From Deltaproteobacteria bacterium (lineage in GTDB: Bacteria; Bdellovibrionota; JACOXK01), in the NCBI GenBank assembly GCA_016186995.1, contig JACPKQ010000010.1, positions 66,970 to 105,244 on the forward strand: a DNA stretch of 38,275 nucleotides, given 5' to 3'. How positions within the stretch are numbered: the first letter of the stretch is position 1; every line of letters begins with the position of its first letter. Position numbers and translations under genes: made by a program. The notes below the pieces were generated by a model. The model worked only from the letters and a program-made list of their open reading frames with translations, was not told the origin of the DNA and searched no databases. Below, one piece after another: positions 1 through 8,986 of the stretch.

Positions 1-1387
1 TTCCAACAGCATATTGCTCGCTAGCTTCTTGCCATGGATCTTGAGTGAGTTGTTTAACCCCTAATGAAAACTTCTCATGGAACTTATCAACATTAAGAAC
101 AACAGCTTCAACTTCTTGATCTTTTGCGTAAAGATCTTGAGGTACAGCCATTTTTTTTGTCCAAGAAAGATCAGAGACATGGATAAGACCATCAACAGGT
201 GAATCAGGAACCCCCACAAAAATTCCAAAATCAGTTATATTTTTAACTTTGCATTTAACTTTAATACCCGGTGTATATTTTTCTTCTAAAATATCCCATG
301 GGTTAGGTTCTAATTGTTTGAGTCCTAGAGATATACGTCTACTATCCGGATCTATATCAAGAACAATACTTTCAACCTCGTCATCTAGTTTCAAGGTTTG
401 GGATGGATGGGTAATTTTTTTTGTCCAAGACATTTCAGAAACGTGAACAAGTCCTTCAATACCAGGAGAGAGTTCGATAAAGGCACCATAATTAGTGAGA
501 CTGACAACTTTTCCTTTCACTTTTTGGCCTACATTAAATTGGTCTTCTACTTTCTCCCAAGGATCTTCACTGATTTGTTTAAGTCCCAAAGATACTCTTT
601 CTCGATCTGGATCATATTTGAGAACCTTAACGTCAATGGAATCCCCAACCTTGCATATTTCACCTGGATGTTCAACGCGTCCCCATGACATATCAGTGAC
701 GTGGAGTAAACCGTCAATACCACCCAAATCTACAAAAGCACCGTATTCAGTAATATTTTTGACAACCCCTTTAACAACTTGTCCTTCTTCAATGTTTTCA
801 AGAACTTTTTGTTTTATAGAATCTCTTTCATTTTCTAAAAGAGCACGCCTAGAAAGAACAATGTTTCCTCTTTTTTTATTAAATTTTATAATTTTAAACT
901 GAAATTTTTTACCAACATAAGGATCTAAATTTTTTGGTGGGCGTAAATCTACTTGTGAACTGGGTAAAAAGGCTTGTACGCCGATATCAACAGTAAGCCC
1001 ACCCTTTACTTTTTTAATAACTTTTCCTTCTATAATAGAATTTTCTTCACAGACTTTGCTAATATCGTCCCAGGCTTTAAGAGATTTTGCTTTATCTTTT
1101 GATATTTGGACGGTACCTGATTCATCATCAATTCTTGCAATGTAAACTTCAATTTGCTGACCTACTTCTAAATTTTGAGCTTCTTCCCCAAATTCTGTTC
1201 TATCTAGATAACCCTCTGATTTAAATCCGACATCGACGAGAATAGCTTTTGGGGTAATTTCAAGGATGGTGCCTTTAACAACTTGTCCTTCATTAAGTTC
1301 AACTTTTTTAAAACTTTCTTCTAGTAATTGTGCAAATTCCTTGCGTGTGTTGTTTGTGTCACCACTCATATTTAAGTTCTCAGACAT
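1..1387 (-). CDS. rpsA: 30S ribosomal protein S1 (3'-truncated by window edge)
   Basis: S1 binds mRNA on the 30S subunit and helps recruit it for initiation. The visible 462 residues hold about five S1/OB repeats, followed by the start of a further one that leaves the window. Repeats 3-5 are the most typical, with motifs such as YGAFVDLGGIDGLLHV and YGAFIELSPGIEGLVHVSEM. E. coli S1 has 557 residues, so roughly 100 are missing. I chose the ATG at 1387 because AGGGGG lies about 11 bases upstream; the in-frame ATG at 1369 has no ribosome binding site. An S1 with six repeats is usual in proteobacteria. The N-terminus (MSENLNMSGD) is ordinary. The identification is secure; only the C-terminus is unseen. 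Confidence 0.96.
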   Translation of the reverse strand, partial: MSENLNMSGDTNNTRKEFAQLLEESFKKVELNEGQVVKGTILEITPKAILVDVGFKSEGYLDRTEFGEEAQNLEVGQQIEVYIARIDDESGTVQISKDKAKSLKAWDDISKVCEENSIIEGKVIKKVKGGLTVDIGVQAFLPSSQVDLRPPKNLDPYVGKKFQFKIIKFNKKRGNIVLSRRALLENERDSIKQKVLENIEEGQVVKGVVKNITEYGAFVDLGGIDGLLHVTDMSWGRVEHPGEICKVGDSIDVKVLKYDPDRERVSLGLKQISEDPWEKVEDQFNVGQKVKGKVVSLTNYGAFIELSPGIEGLVHVSEMSWTKKITHPSQTLKLDDEVESIVLDIDPDSRRISLGLKQLEPNPWDILEEKYTPGIKVKCKVKNITDFGIFVGVPDSPVDGLIHVSDLSWTKKMAVPQDLYAKDQEVEAVVLNVDKFHEKFSLGVKQLTQDPWQEASEQYAVG

Positions 1388-1422
1388 TCACTGAGGTACC
1401 CCCTTTTGGTTAAGATAGAACA

Positions 1423-1452
1423 CTCTTACTAAAGTAACCTTCTTATTGTCAA
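1423..1452 (-). promoter_or_regulatory. Candidate sigma70 promoter of rpsA
   Basis: Read on the minus strand, a perfect -35 TTGACA (1452-1447) is followed after 18 bases by a weak -10 TAAGAG (1428-1423). It lies between the upstream GGDEF gene and rpsA and would give a leader of about 30 bases containing the AGGGGG ribosome binding site. The -35 is strong and the -10 is poor. Confidence 0.4.
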
Positions 1453-1466
1453 GCTACGGCCGTTCG

Positions 1467-2429
1467 TCAGGCAATGGAAACTCGGTTTCTACTAGAATCT
1501 TTTCCACAATACATAGCATCATCAGCAAGTTTTAAAATTTCTTCTTTTGTTTTTGAGTGTTCTGGGAAACTTGCGATACCAATACACACTGTAATTTTAA
1601 TGTTGGCATTGGTTTTAACTTCAAAAACAGTTTCTTCAATTTTTTTACGAATCCTTTCAGCTATAATGTGTGCTTGTTGTGTGTTACTATGAACAAGAAT
1701 AACAGCAAACTCATCCCCACCATATCTAAAAACTTTGTCTTTAGATCGGCAGCTTCCTCGAATAACAATCCCTGTTTCTTTGAGAAGCGCATCCCCTGCA
1801 AGGTGACCATGAGTATCATTTACTTTTTTAAGGTAATCGATATCGATAAGGAGAACAGAAAAATAATCACCTGATCTTCGAGCTTGCGAATAGGTTTGGT
1901 CTAAAAACATTTTAAAAGCACGAGAATTATAAAGCCCTGTCATGTCATCTATAAAAGCAAGATTTTGAGTGTGCAAAGAACGAAGGGTGATCTTAATTTG
2001 TCTTAAAAAAAGAGAAAGTTTCTTTTTAAAATTTTCAACATGGAAGTCTCTTTTAACGTTCATAATAACAATAGTAGCAACCCTTTCCCCTTGTGTTTCT
2101 ACAGGGATGACAAGCATGGATCCAAGGGTAATTTTAGAATTATCTTCAAATTGTGGTTTTTCTACCCATGCTGTTTCAGAAAAGGAACTTGCAATTTTTT
2201 TGATATTAAGGGTTTCTGTTTTTGAAAACTCGTAGGTACTGTCCTTTTTGAAAAAAAATGTGTCTTTAGCAGGGAGGTGTGAGGTTTTCCAAAAAATTGA
2301 ATTTTCAGCATGGTTAAACCAGTAAGCATATTGCCCTTCAACTTCCTCGATAAGGGTTTCTAAGGCTAAAGAGAAAAACTCTTGTATATTAAAATTAACA
2401 GTGGGAACTTGTGTTATCAAATTCGTCAT
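1467..2429 (-). CDS. GGDEF-domain diguanylate cyclase with N-terminal GAF-like domain
   Basis: Predicted to make cyclic di-GMP from two GTP. Residues 1-150 resemble a GAF-type sensor fold (no transmembrane segment, so cytoplasmic). Residues 155-320 are a complete GGDEF domain: the DDMTGLYNSR entry motif at about 161, GGDEF itself at 237-241, and the allosteric inhibitory-site motif RxxD (RSKD, 228-231) exactly five residues before it. An active, product-inhibited cyclase is therefore expected. The gene starts 9 bases after the pseudo-receiver gene and should share its promoter. The N-terminal ligand is unknown. The domain call is firm; the GAF assignment is by pattern only. Confidence 0.9.
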   Translation of the reverse strand: MTNLITQVPTVNFNIQEFFSLALETLIEEVEGQYAYWFNHAENSIFWKTSHLPAKDTFFFKKDSTYEFSKTETLNIKKIASSFSETAWVEKPQFEDNSKITLGSMLVIPVETQGERVATIVIMNVKRDFHVENFKKKLSLFLRQIKITLRSLHTQNLAFIDDMTGLYNSRAFKMFLDQTYSQARRSGDYFSVLLIDIDYLKKVNDTHGHLAGDALLKETGIVIRGSCRSKDKVFRYGGDEFAVILVHSNTQQAHIIAERIRKKIEETVFEVKTNANIKITVCIGIASFPEHSKTKEEILKLADDAMYCGKDSSRNRVSIA

Positions 2430-2438
2430 TTTAAATAC

Positions 2439-3284
2439 TCAAGCACTTTTTTTTGTTTTGTCGAGGTCTTCTTGGGCACCTTCAAGTTGTGTAATAGCTA
2501 GCTTAAGGGCTTTTAAAGAGCGGGAGGATTTATTTTGCCACTCGTCCATTTTTTCATGAGAGTTTTTGAGTCTTTGAGAGATCTCTGATAACTCAAGCTC
2601 TAAGGCATCAATTTTTCTTTTGAGATCAAGAATTTTTTTATCTTTTGCTTGTAGAAGAACTTGAGAATCTCTTTTTAAAATATCGATTTTGTGTTCAAGT
2701 TCCCGATGGTTGGTTCCCTCTTTCTCTTCTTGTTTTTTCTTAGATTCTTTTTTAAATTTTTCGCTTTCTTGTTTTGCTTTTTCGAGTTGTTCTTCTAAAT
2801 CACTCACAATGCTTTTCAAAGGCACAGATTTTGTATTTATTTTCACTTCTTCTTTTTGTTCTGGCTGTTTTTCTTCACCAAGAAGTTCTTTAAAAACCTC
2901 ATCAAAAATATCCTCTTCTAAGAAAGAGGTTTGGGATTGTTTTTTTTGAAGAAGAAATTGAATTTTCTCTACTTTAAGGGGTGGTTCAAAAGAAAAAAGT
3001 CCCATAGAGATATATTTTTGTGGGTGATTGGTAACCACACAGATAGGAATTTGATGGGTTGTGACTGATGCTTGTAGTTCTTTTGAGAGTTCAGAAATCT
3101 CTTCATCTTCAAATTTATCTGAGAGAATAATAAGGTCAGGAAGGGTTAAATGAGTTTCATCCAAAGCATCCTGAATAGACTTAAAAGCCGAAATAACATG
3201 CCCTAATTGTTCGAAATCTTCTGAGAGTTTTAAAAGCGTGTGAGAATCTGGATCAATGAGGAAAATTTTTTTCATATTAACCAT
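2439..3284 (-). CDS. Degenerate receiver domain with long C-terminal coiled coil
   Basis: Residues 1-115 have the pattern of a CheY-like receiver (MKKIFLIDPDSHT, then PDLIILSDKF), but the key positions are altered. Serine occupies the normal phospho-acceptor Asp position after PDLIIL, with Asp one residue later, and the conserved Lys-Pro near the end is replaced by EPPL. Residues 140-281 are almost entirely charged heptad-like sequence rich in K, E, Q and L, a strong coiled-coil signature. There is no output domain. It is probably a non-phosphorylated scaffold or partner for the GGDEF protein encoded 9 bases downstream; that is inference. The start could be ATG 3284 or ATG 3275 (MKKIF); neither has a ribosome binding site. 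Confidence 0.7.
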   Translation of the reverse strand: MVNMKKIFLIDPDSHTLLKLSEDFEQLGHVISAFKSIQDALDETHLTLPDLIILSDKFEDEEISELSKELQASVTTHQIPICVVTNHPQKYISMGLFSFEPPLKVEKIQFLLQKKQSQTSFLEEDIFDEVFKELLGEEKQPEQKEEVKINTKSVPLKSIVSDLEEQLEKAKQESEKFKKESKKKQEEKEGTNHRELEHKIDILKRDSQVLLQAKDKKILDLKRKIDALELELSEISQRLKNSHEKMDEWQNKSSRSLKALKLAITQLEGAQEDLDKTKKSA

Positions 3285-3307
3285 TAAAAGAGGTGAAACA
3301 CAGCTTA

Positions 3308-3336
3308 AATATAATGCATTTCTGAGGGGTTGTCAA
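3308..3336 (-). promoter_or_regulatory. Sigma70-like promoter of the pseudo-receiver/GGDEF operon
   Basis: On the minus strand TTGACA (3336-3331), a 17-base spacer, then TATATT (3313-3308). Only 23 bases separate the -10 from the ATG at 3284, so the leader would be about 17 bases. This is one of the best consensus promoters in the window. Confidence 0.65.
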
Positions 3337-3437
3337 AAAAATGAATAGTTAATGAATATTCAGCTTCTATACAAAATTAATTTATGTCTGGGCTTTTTTT
3401 AACCGAAAAGAAAATAAGTTATTGATAAGGAGATTTT

Positions 3438-4409
3438 ATGTCTAAGTATTTAAAATTATTTTATTTTTTCTGTTTTGTCCTCACTTCATCTTCTTTTGCC
3501 TCATCGAACAACTTAAGTTGGGAAGCATGGGTTATGGGTAAAAAGCTTATGAATATTGAGGTTGATTCAAAAGGTAATATTCATGTCGTTCTGTATAATG
3601 AGGATAAAGAACTTGAATCCAAATATTACTATACAACACAGGATTATACCTGTGCACAAAGTCTTAAAAAAGATTTTGAAGCGGATTGTCAAAGCACATG
3701 TTTTCCTTCTTATAATCAGAAAGGAATAGATTTCTTTTTAACCCTTCCTGACCAAGCAGAAACAGTATGTACGCAGAAAGTAGAGGACATAAAGTATGAG
3801 GGTTATAAAAGTAAACTTTATGAAATTGAATGTCCTATTGGAAAGGCCTATGTCACTGTTATTCCGGAGTTAGGTGAATACCAAGATCTTATTCATCAAG
3901 GGAGTAATAATTATTTTAAGAATGCTGCGGAAGTTCTAAAAATTAAAGGATTTATTTCTCAAGTAAAAATGCAGGATAAAAATCGTGAAACCACTATGTT
4001 TTTTTATGAAACTAAAAATTTGAAATTAAACTCCAATACATCTCTTATTCATCTTCCCCAAGGGTTTCATATTATAGAAACAGGACCCTTTATGAAAAAA
4101 ATGCAGGAAATAGAAAAAAAAGTTATGATCAGGGGGCAAAAGTACATGAATGAGCTTTTCCAGCAAGAAGATGCCCAAGTAAAATTGGAGCTCCTAGCGG
4201 TTAAAAACGAATGCAAAACAAGATATCCAGCCCATCAGGATGAAATACTACTTATGGAAGTTTGCCGACAAAATCCAGAAATGCGTATGAAAATTGAAAA
4301 CTCTGTAGGGGACTGGAAAAACAAGATTAGAAATAAAGTGAATACTGATATTAAAACAGAATTTACCAAGGAAACAGCACAAGCTCTTGAGGCATTTTGT
4401 AAGAAATAA
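3438..4409 (+). CDS. Secreted cysteine-rich protein of unknown function
   Basis: I do not recognise a family. The 323-residue product starts with a clear signal peptide: Lys in the n-region, a hydrophobic FYFFCFVLTSSSF core and a likely cut after FA at about residue 21. The mature part is hydrophilic and has eight cysteines (about 72, 84, 88, 111, 132, 259, 276 and 321), an even number that suits disulfides in the periplasm or outside. There are no further membrane segments. The C-terminal third is rich in charged helix (MRMKIENS...). The start is supported by AAGGAG seven bases before the ATG. It ends exactly where the convergent ald gene ends, with no base between the stop codons. Confidence 0.75.
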   Translation: MSKYLKLFYFFCFVLTSSSFASSNNLSWEAWVMGKKLMNIEVDSKGNIHVVLYNEDKELESKYYYTTQDYTCAQSLKKDFEADCQSTCFPSYNQKGIDFFLTLPDQAETVCTQKVEDIKYEGYKSKLYEIECPIGKAYVTVIPELGEYQDLIHQGSNNYFKNAAEVLKIKGFISQVKMQDKNRETTMFFYETKNLKLNSNTSLIHLPQGFHIIETGPFMKKMQEIEKKVMIRGQKYMNELFQQEDAQVKLELLAVKNECKTRYPAHQDEILLMEVCRQNPEMRMKIENSVGDWKNKIRNKVNTDIKTEFTKETAQALEAFCKK

Positions 4410-5522
4410 TTAAATCTTGTAGGTTCTGTAAGGTAAATGGAGATCTTCTGCAACTCTTTCACAAGTTACATACCCGTCGCAAATATTAAGTCCTTTATAA
4501 AGGGCTGCATCTTGTTCGAGTGCTTTTTTAAAACCACAATTTGCTATTTTAAGCGCGTAAGGAAAACTTGTGTTTGTTAAAGCATAGGTTGCTGTATGGG
4601 GAACGGCACCTGGAATGTTAGTAACACCATAATGGAGAACCCCTGCATATTTAAAAACAGGTTTGTCATGTGAAGTGGGCTTCATTGTTTCTATACATCC
4701 GCCTTGATCAATGGAAACATCAATGACAACAGAACCTTCTTCCATAGACTCAATCATTTTCTCTGTTACAAGTTTTGGAGCCGTTCCTCCTGTAATAAGA
4801 ACTGTTCCTATAAGAAGATCTGTGTGAGGAATTATTTCCTCAATATTAGTGATGTTACTCATGAGTGTTGTCACTCTGTTTCCAAAAATATCATCTAAAT
4901 AAGCAAGCCTCTTTGTGTTTATATCTAAAATGGTAACCTTGGCTCCTAATCCAACAGCAATTTTGGCAGCATTTGTTCCTGCAACCCCCCCACCCAAAAT
5001 AGTGACCCTTCCATTTTTAACCCCAGGCACTCCACCTAAGAGTAAACCCTTCCCCCCTTCTTCAGGGGCTTTTTGAAGAAGATAGGCTCCAATTTGGGTA
5101 GCCATGCGTCCTGCAATTTCACTCATAGGCATCAGAACCGGAAGTGAATTATCGACGAGCTGAATGGTTTCATAAGCAATAGCCCGCACTTTTTTTTCAA
5201 TTAATTTTTTAGCTAGTTGTGGAACCGCTACAAGGTGAAGAAAAGTATAGAGAATCTGATTTTCTTGGAGAAGAAGAGCTTCTTCTGTGGTGGGTTCTTT
5301 AACTTTCATGATGAGCTCAGCTTCTTTAAAAACTTTTTGGGCAGAGCTAACAATGCGGGCCCCTGCTGCTTCATAGGCTTCGTCCGAAATACCACTTCCT
5401 AGCCCTGCACCCTTTTCAATAAGAACCTCATGCCCGTATTGAGTTAAGGTTCTTACTCCAGCTGTGACAAGAGCAACTCGATTTTCATTGGTTTTAATTT
5501 CTTTAGGAACCCCAATAATCAT
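4410..5522 (-). CDS. ald: Alanine dehydrogenase
   Basis: Catalyses NAD-dependent, reversible conversion of L-alanine to pyruvate and ammonia in the cytoplasm. The 370 residues match the usual family length. The N-terminus [18 protein letters not shown] is diagnostic and contains the substrate Arg15. Lys75 (in MKVKEP) and His96 (in FLHLVA) are the other active-site residues. The Rossmann motif GGGVAG lies at 177-182, and the [10 protein letters not shown] segment near 266-275 holds the conserved Asp. It is monocistronic: its 3' end abuts the convergent secreted-protein gene and its 5' end faces the slt gene. A promoter lies directly before the start codon, without a ribosome binding site. Confidence 0.96.
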   Translation of the reverse strand: MIIGVPKEIKTNENRVALVTAGVRTLTQYGHEVLIEKGAGLGSGISDEAYEAAGARIVSSAQKVFKEAELIMKVKEPTTEEALLLQENQILYTFLHLVAVPQLAKKLIEKKVRAIAYETIQLVDNSLPVLMPMSEIAGRMATQIGAYLLQKAPEEGGKGLLLGGVPGVKNGRVTILGGGVAGTNAAKIAVGLGAKVTILDINTKRLAYLDDIFGNRVTTLMSNITNIEEIIPHTDLLIGTVLITGGTAPKLVTEKMIESMEEGSVVIDVSIDQGGCIETMKPTSHDKPVFKYAGVLHYGVTNIPGAVPHTATYALTNTSFPYALKIANCGFKKALEQDAALYKGLNICDGYVTCERVAEDLHLPYRTYKI

Positions 5523-5529
5523 TGGAAGT

Positions 5530-5558
5530 TATGTACTTTTTGGGGAGTTTCTTGTCAA
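5530..5558 (-). promoter_or_regulatory. ald promoter predicted to give a leaderless mRNA
   Basis: On the minus strand TTGACA (5558-5553), a 17-base spacer, then TACATA (5535-5530). Seven bases follow before the ATG at 5522, which puts the expected first transcribed base one base before the start codon. There is no purine-rich ribosome binding site. Confidence 0.55.
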
Positions 5559-5628
5559 TCACTGTCACCTGCAGACTCCAATTCTTGAAATGGGATAATA
5601 AGAACCTTGGTTCTGAGTAGGGAGGGTG

Positions 5629-5637
5629 TGTTATAAT
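5629..5637 (+). promoter_or_regulatory. Extended -10 promoter of the TPR-SLT transglycosylase gene
   Basis: TGTTATAAT is an extended -10 (TGn plus a perfect TATAAT at 5632-5637). The start codon at 5649 follows 11 bases later, giving a leader of about 5 bases. An inverted repeat AGAACC-tt-GGTTCT (5601-5614) covers the place where a -35 box would be and might be an operator; that part is speculative. Confidence 0.5.
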
Positions 5638-5648
5638 GATGGCTCTGC

Positions 5649-7778
5649 ATGAAAAAAAGATGTTTTGTACATTGGTTTTTGTGCAGTACCTTTTTTTTTC
5701 TTGGTCCCAATTTTCAAGTATTTTCAAGCACAAATCAACTCTCTTCCATAAGGCAACGCATTATTAAAAATGATTATTATGAGATTTTTGAGATTCTAGA
5801 CTCTCTTAAAAAGGATCTTAAAGAAGAGGAAAAAATATTTTTGGAAGGGTTTAGCTTTTTTAAGCTTCATAAATGGAATCAGTCTATTTCACGATTATTA
5901 TTACTTAAAGATAAAAAAGAGTTTTTATTAAGGGATTATGTTCTTTATTTACTGGGACAAAATTATTTTCAGAAAGATGTTTTAAAGCTTTCTATTTTTT
6001 ATTTTGAAAAGCTTTTTAAAGAATACCCTACTTTTTTATTAAAAAAAGAAACACAAGAATATTTAGCTGAGGCTTATTTTTTGAGTTTCAAGTATGAAAA
6101 ATCAGCTCCACTTTATTATAAAATTTATGAAACAAAGAAAAATTTTCAGGATAGGGTTTTGGCTTTATTTTATTCAGCATACTCTTACGAAAAACTAGGA
6201 AGAACTAAAATTGCGAGCTCTCTCTATAAACAATTTTGGATAAAGACCCCTGGTCGCAGGCTCAATTCTTTTGCCAAAGATCATATTTTAAGTTTAGGTG
6301 GAAGGTTAAACATTGAAGATTGGTATCAATATTATATTCATATTGGAGATATTTCTAAAAGACTTGAAAAACTTCTTTTACTTTTAGAAAAAACATCTTT
6401 AAAAGGGTTTCAAAAAATAAAACCAAAAATTTTATTTCAAATAGCACAATGCCATCAAGCCCTTGGAGAATACGAAAAATCTAAAGAGCTTTTTTCTTCT
6501 TATTATAAGGAGTACGGTTCTCCGTTGGCACTTTATAGGTTAGCAAGAATTCACTCTAAGTTAGAAGAAAAAGAAGAGGCAACAAGATATTATTGGTTAC
6601 TAGCAACAAAGTTTAAAAAATCTTCACTTGCTGCAAAAGCTTTATATTTAGCTGCTTTTCTGCAGTTTGAAGAAAAGAATTTTGAAAAAAGTAGGTATTA
6701 TCTTGGCTTACAGCTAAAATGGTTTCCGTATTCAAGTTTTAAGGAATCAACAGCTTGGTATATAGGCTGGAGTTATTACCTAGAAAAAGATTTTGAAAAA
6801 TCAGCACATGTTTTCGAAAGTTTCTTAAAACAATATCGAAAATCAGAGCTTAAAGAACAAGTTACATATTGGTTAGCCCAATCTTATTTTAAAAATGGAA
6901 AAAATGAAAAAGCACACGGGCTTTTAAATGATATTTTTGAAAGCAATCCCCATGGGTATTATGGTTTTTTATCCGAAGAAATTTTTGGGAATCCCCAACT
7001 TGGATCGCGAGGATCTGAGACCGACAAGGAAATCATGTCTGACTTAAACATTCAATCTTTTGAAAATTATCAAAAAGCACAAGTTTTTAAAAAATGTGGA
7101 CTCAGTGAATGGGCTAGTCTTGAATTGGAAAAAGTAAAATCCAAAAATCTCAAAAATAAGAAAGTATTACTTTATTTAGCACAAGAGTTTTTAGAAACAG
7201 AAGATTATTATAATGCCCATGCACTTGTTGAAATTTATCTTCCTCATGTTTTTGGGAATAAAATAACAAAAGAAAATTCAAAAATTTGGGAGATAGGCTT
7301 TCCTCTAGCCTATAAGGAAGATGTTTTTAAAGCTGCAAAAGAATTTAATGTTGATCCATTTTTAATTTTAGCACTTATGAAAGCAGAAAGTAATTTTAGA
7401 CCCCGTGTTGTTTCACATGCAGCTGCTTATGGTCTCATGCAAATTATACCTGAAACAGCCAGGGAAATTGCGAGCGGGCTTCATCAAAAATATGAGTTAG
7501 AAAAACTCTATGAACCTAAGATCAATATTCGTTATGGGGCGTGGTATATTCACCATCTTCTTAATAAATTTAATAATAACAAATACTTAGCAATTCCTAG
7601 TTACAATGCTGGGCCTCATCGAGTAGAAAATTGGAAAGAGATTTTTGATACAAGAGAGATAGATCAATTTGTTGAACAAATTCCCTTCAAAGAAACCCGT
7701 CACTATGTTAAAAAAGTTCTAAGGAATTATTTCATTTACAAGAAGTTGTATGGAGAAGAATTTCCAAGCACTTCTTAA
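5649..7778 (+). CDS. TPR-repeat soluble lytic transglycosylase (Slt-like)
   Basis: Cleaves the MurNAc-GlcNAc bond of peptidoglycan to form 1,6-anhydro ends in the periplasm. The 709-residue protein starts with a signal peptide (MKKRCFVHWFLCSTFFFLG, cut near residue 25-28). Residues about 30-530 are helical repeats of TPR/superhelix type (for example ALGEYEKSKELFSSYYKEY). The C-terminal SLT domain runs from about 565 to 700. It has the catalytic Glu580 in LMKAESNF, followed by AAYGLMQIIPETA and the PSYNAGPHRV motif. This is the usual Slt70 order. No ribosome binding site precedes the only sensible ATG. It ends 37 bases before oppB and may be read with it. Confidence 0.93.
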   Translation: MKKRCFVHWFLCSTFFFLGPNFQVFSSTNQLSSIRQRIIKNDYYEIFEILDSLKKDLKEEEKIFLEGFSFFKLHKWNQSISRLLLLKDKKEFLLRDYVLYLLGQNYFQKDVLKLSIFYFEKLFKEYPTFLLKKETQEYLAEAYFLSFKYEKSAPLYYKIYETKKNFQDRVLALFYSAYSYEKLGRTKIASSLYKQFWIKTPGRRLNSFAKDHILSLGGRLNIEDWYQYYIHIGDISKRLEKLLLLLEKTSLKGFQKIKPKILFQIAQCHQALGEYEKSKELFSSYYKEYGSPLALYRLARIHSKLEEKEEATRYYWLLATKFKKSSLAAKALYLAAFLQFEEKNFEKSRYYLGLQLKWFPYSSFKESTAWYIGWSYYLEKDFEKSAHVFESFLKQYRKSELKEQVTYWLAQSYFKNGKNEKAHGLLNDIFESNPHGYYGFLSEEIFGNPQLGSRGSETDKEIMSDLNIQSFENYQKAQVFKKCGLSEWASLELEKVKSKNLKNKKVLLYLAQEFLETEDYYNAHALVEIYLPHVFGNKITKENSKIWEIGFPLAYKEDVFKAAKEFNVDPFLILALMKAESNFRPRVVSHAAAYGLMQIIPETAREIASGLHQKYELEKLYEPKINIRYGAWYIHHLLNKFNNNKYLAIPSYNAGPHRVENWKEIFDTREIDQFVEQIPFKETRHYVKKVLRNYFIYKKLYGEEFPSTS

Positions 7779-7815
7779 AAAGTAAACCTTTCGTTAAAAT
7801 TCTTTAGAAGGCTTT

Positions 7816-8736
7816 ATGGTGCAGTTTGTTATAAAACGTTTATTTTTGGGTATCGTTGTTCTTTGGGTTCTCATTACACTTACCTTTTTTATTCTTCGAT
7901 TTCTTCCAGGTGGGCCCTTTGATTCTGATAAAAAGCTTCCACCACAAGTGCTTCAAAATTTACAGAAAAAATACAGATTAGATTTATCACTTGAAAAACA
8001 GTATTTTTTTTATTTAAAAGATCTTGTTTTTCATTTCGATTTAGGGCCTTCTTTCAAAAACCCCGATCGTTCTATTAATGAAATGATTGCGGTTTCTTTT
8101 CCTATTTCCTTACAGTTGGGAATGTGTGCATTGTTAATTGCTTTTTTAGTGGGAATTCCTTTAGGTCTTCTTGCTGCTTATCATCACAATACAAAGTGGG
8201 ATCATATTTTTATGATTTGTGCTATCAGTGGGGTGAGTCTTCCTGCTTTTCTTTCAGGAAGTATTCTCATCCTTATTTTTTCAAAATTTTTATCTCTACT
8301 TCCAGCAGCGAGGTGGGATGGACTTTCTTATATGATTCTTCCAGCCCTTACTTTAGGGCTTCGCCCAGCTGCTATTATTGCACGTCTTATGAGAGGTTCT
8401 GCACTAGAAGTGATGGATTCTGATTATATCCGAACTGCCCGAGCTAAGGGGTTAAGTGAATCCCAAGTTGTTTATAAGCATGTTTTAAAAAATTCAGTAT
8501 TGCCTGTGCTTACTTTGGCAGGCCCTTTATCAGCAAGTATTATTACAGGATCTTTTATTGTTGAACTTATCTTTGCGATCCCTGGCATGGCAGATTATTT
8601 TGTTGATGCTGTTTTCAATCGAGATTACACCCTCATTATGGGGGCTACTATTGTTTATGCCTTCTTTTTGATAAGCGCTAATATTTTAGTAGATGTTTTA
8701 TATCGTTTTATTGATTCAAGAATGCAGGTGACTTGA
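7816..8736 (+). CDS. oppB: Oligopeptide/dipeptide ABC transporter permease, OppB/DppB type
   Basis: Inner-membrane permease subunit for peptide uptake. Its 306 residues are normal for the family. It opens with the typical first helix (VIKRLFLGIVVLWVLITLTF) followed by the FLPGGPF periplasmic motif, and about six membrane spans are visible. The cytoplasmic EAA loop that touches the ATPase is present (DYIRTARAKGLSESQV, about residues 204-219). AGAAGG four bases before the ATG serves as a close ribosome binding site. It pairs with oppC downstream, although a composite repeat separates the two. The exact substrate (di- or oligopeptide, or another solute such as nickel) cannot be told from the sequence. 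Confidence 0.93.
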   Translation: MVQFVIKRLFLGIVVLWVLITLTFFILRFLPGGPFDSDKKLPPQVLQNLQKKYRLDLSLEKQYFFYLKDLVFHFDLGPSFKNPDRSINEMIAVSFPISLQLGMCALLIAFLVGIPLGLLAAYHHNTKWDHIFMICAISGVSLPAFLSGSILILIFSKFLSLLPAARWDGLSYMILPALTLGLRPAAIIARLMRGSALEVMDSDYIRTARAKGLSESQVVYKHVLKNSVLPVLTLAGPLSASIITGSFIVELIFAIPGMADYFVDAVFNRDYTLIMGATIVYAFFLISANILVDVLYRFIDSRMQVT

Positions 8737-8743
8737 GAGTATC

Positions 8744-8967
8744 TTTTGATGAGATTGCGAGGCAAAGCTGGCAAGGATGGAAATTTCGTAACTATGTTCG
8801 GAAATGGTCAGTGTCTGGAGCGGAAGTAGAGCGCAGCCCATGTTTGCAAATATTGAGAACTCTCTCATCCCGGACAGTGCTTTAGCATTTACGGGATAAC
8901 GAAAAATCCGGCATGACAAGTGTAGCGAGCCATGAAGCGGAAGATAGTAACCATTTTAAGAACCTAA
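8744..8967 (+). repeat. Composite intergenic repeat between oppB and oppC
   Basis: Non-coding. The first piece, TTTTGATGAGATTGC (8744-8758), is found inverted at 30302-30316. The main unit, 8801-8967, matches the inverse of 19925-20079. Bases 8801-8840 are identical at 36 of 40 positions to the inverse of 20040-20079; 8924-8943 match at 19 of 20; and the end AAGAACCTAA is exact. Within it, ATCCCG (8867-8872) and CGGGAT (8892-8897) form a hairpin. It interrupts an operon without any gene of its own. Confidence 0.8.
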
Positions 8968-8986
8968 GTTTCGAAAAGGAGGGTGA

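Noticed and set aside
8716-8919. 67-codon minus-strand open frame between oppB and oppC
   Set aside because: It lies over the composite repeat and shares ALLPLQTL-like text with the frame in the other copy at 19949, which follows from repeat DNA. No ribosome binding site or family.
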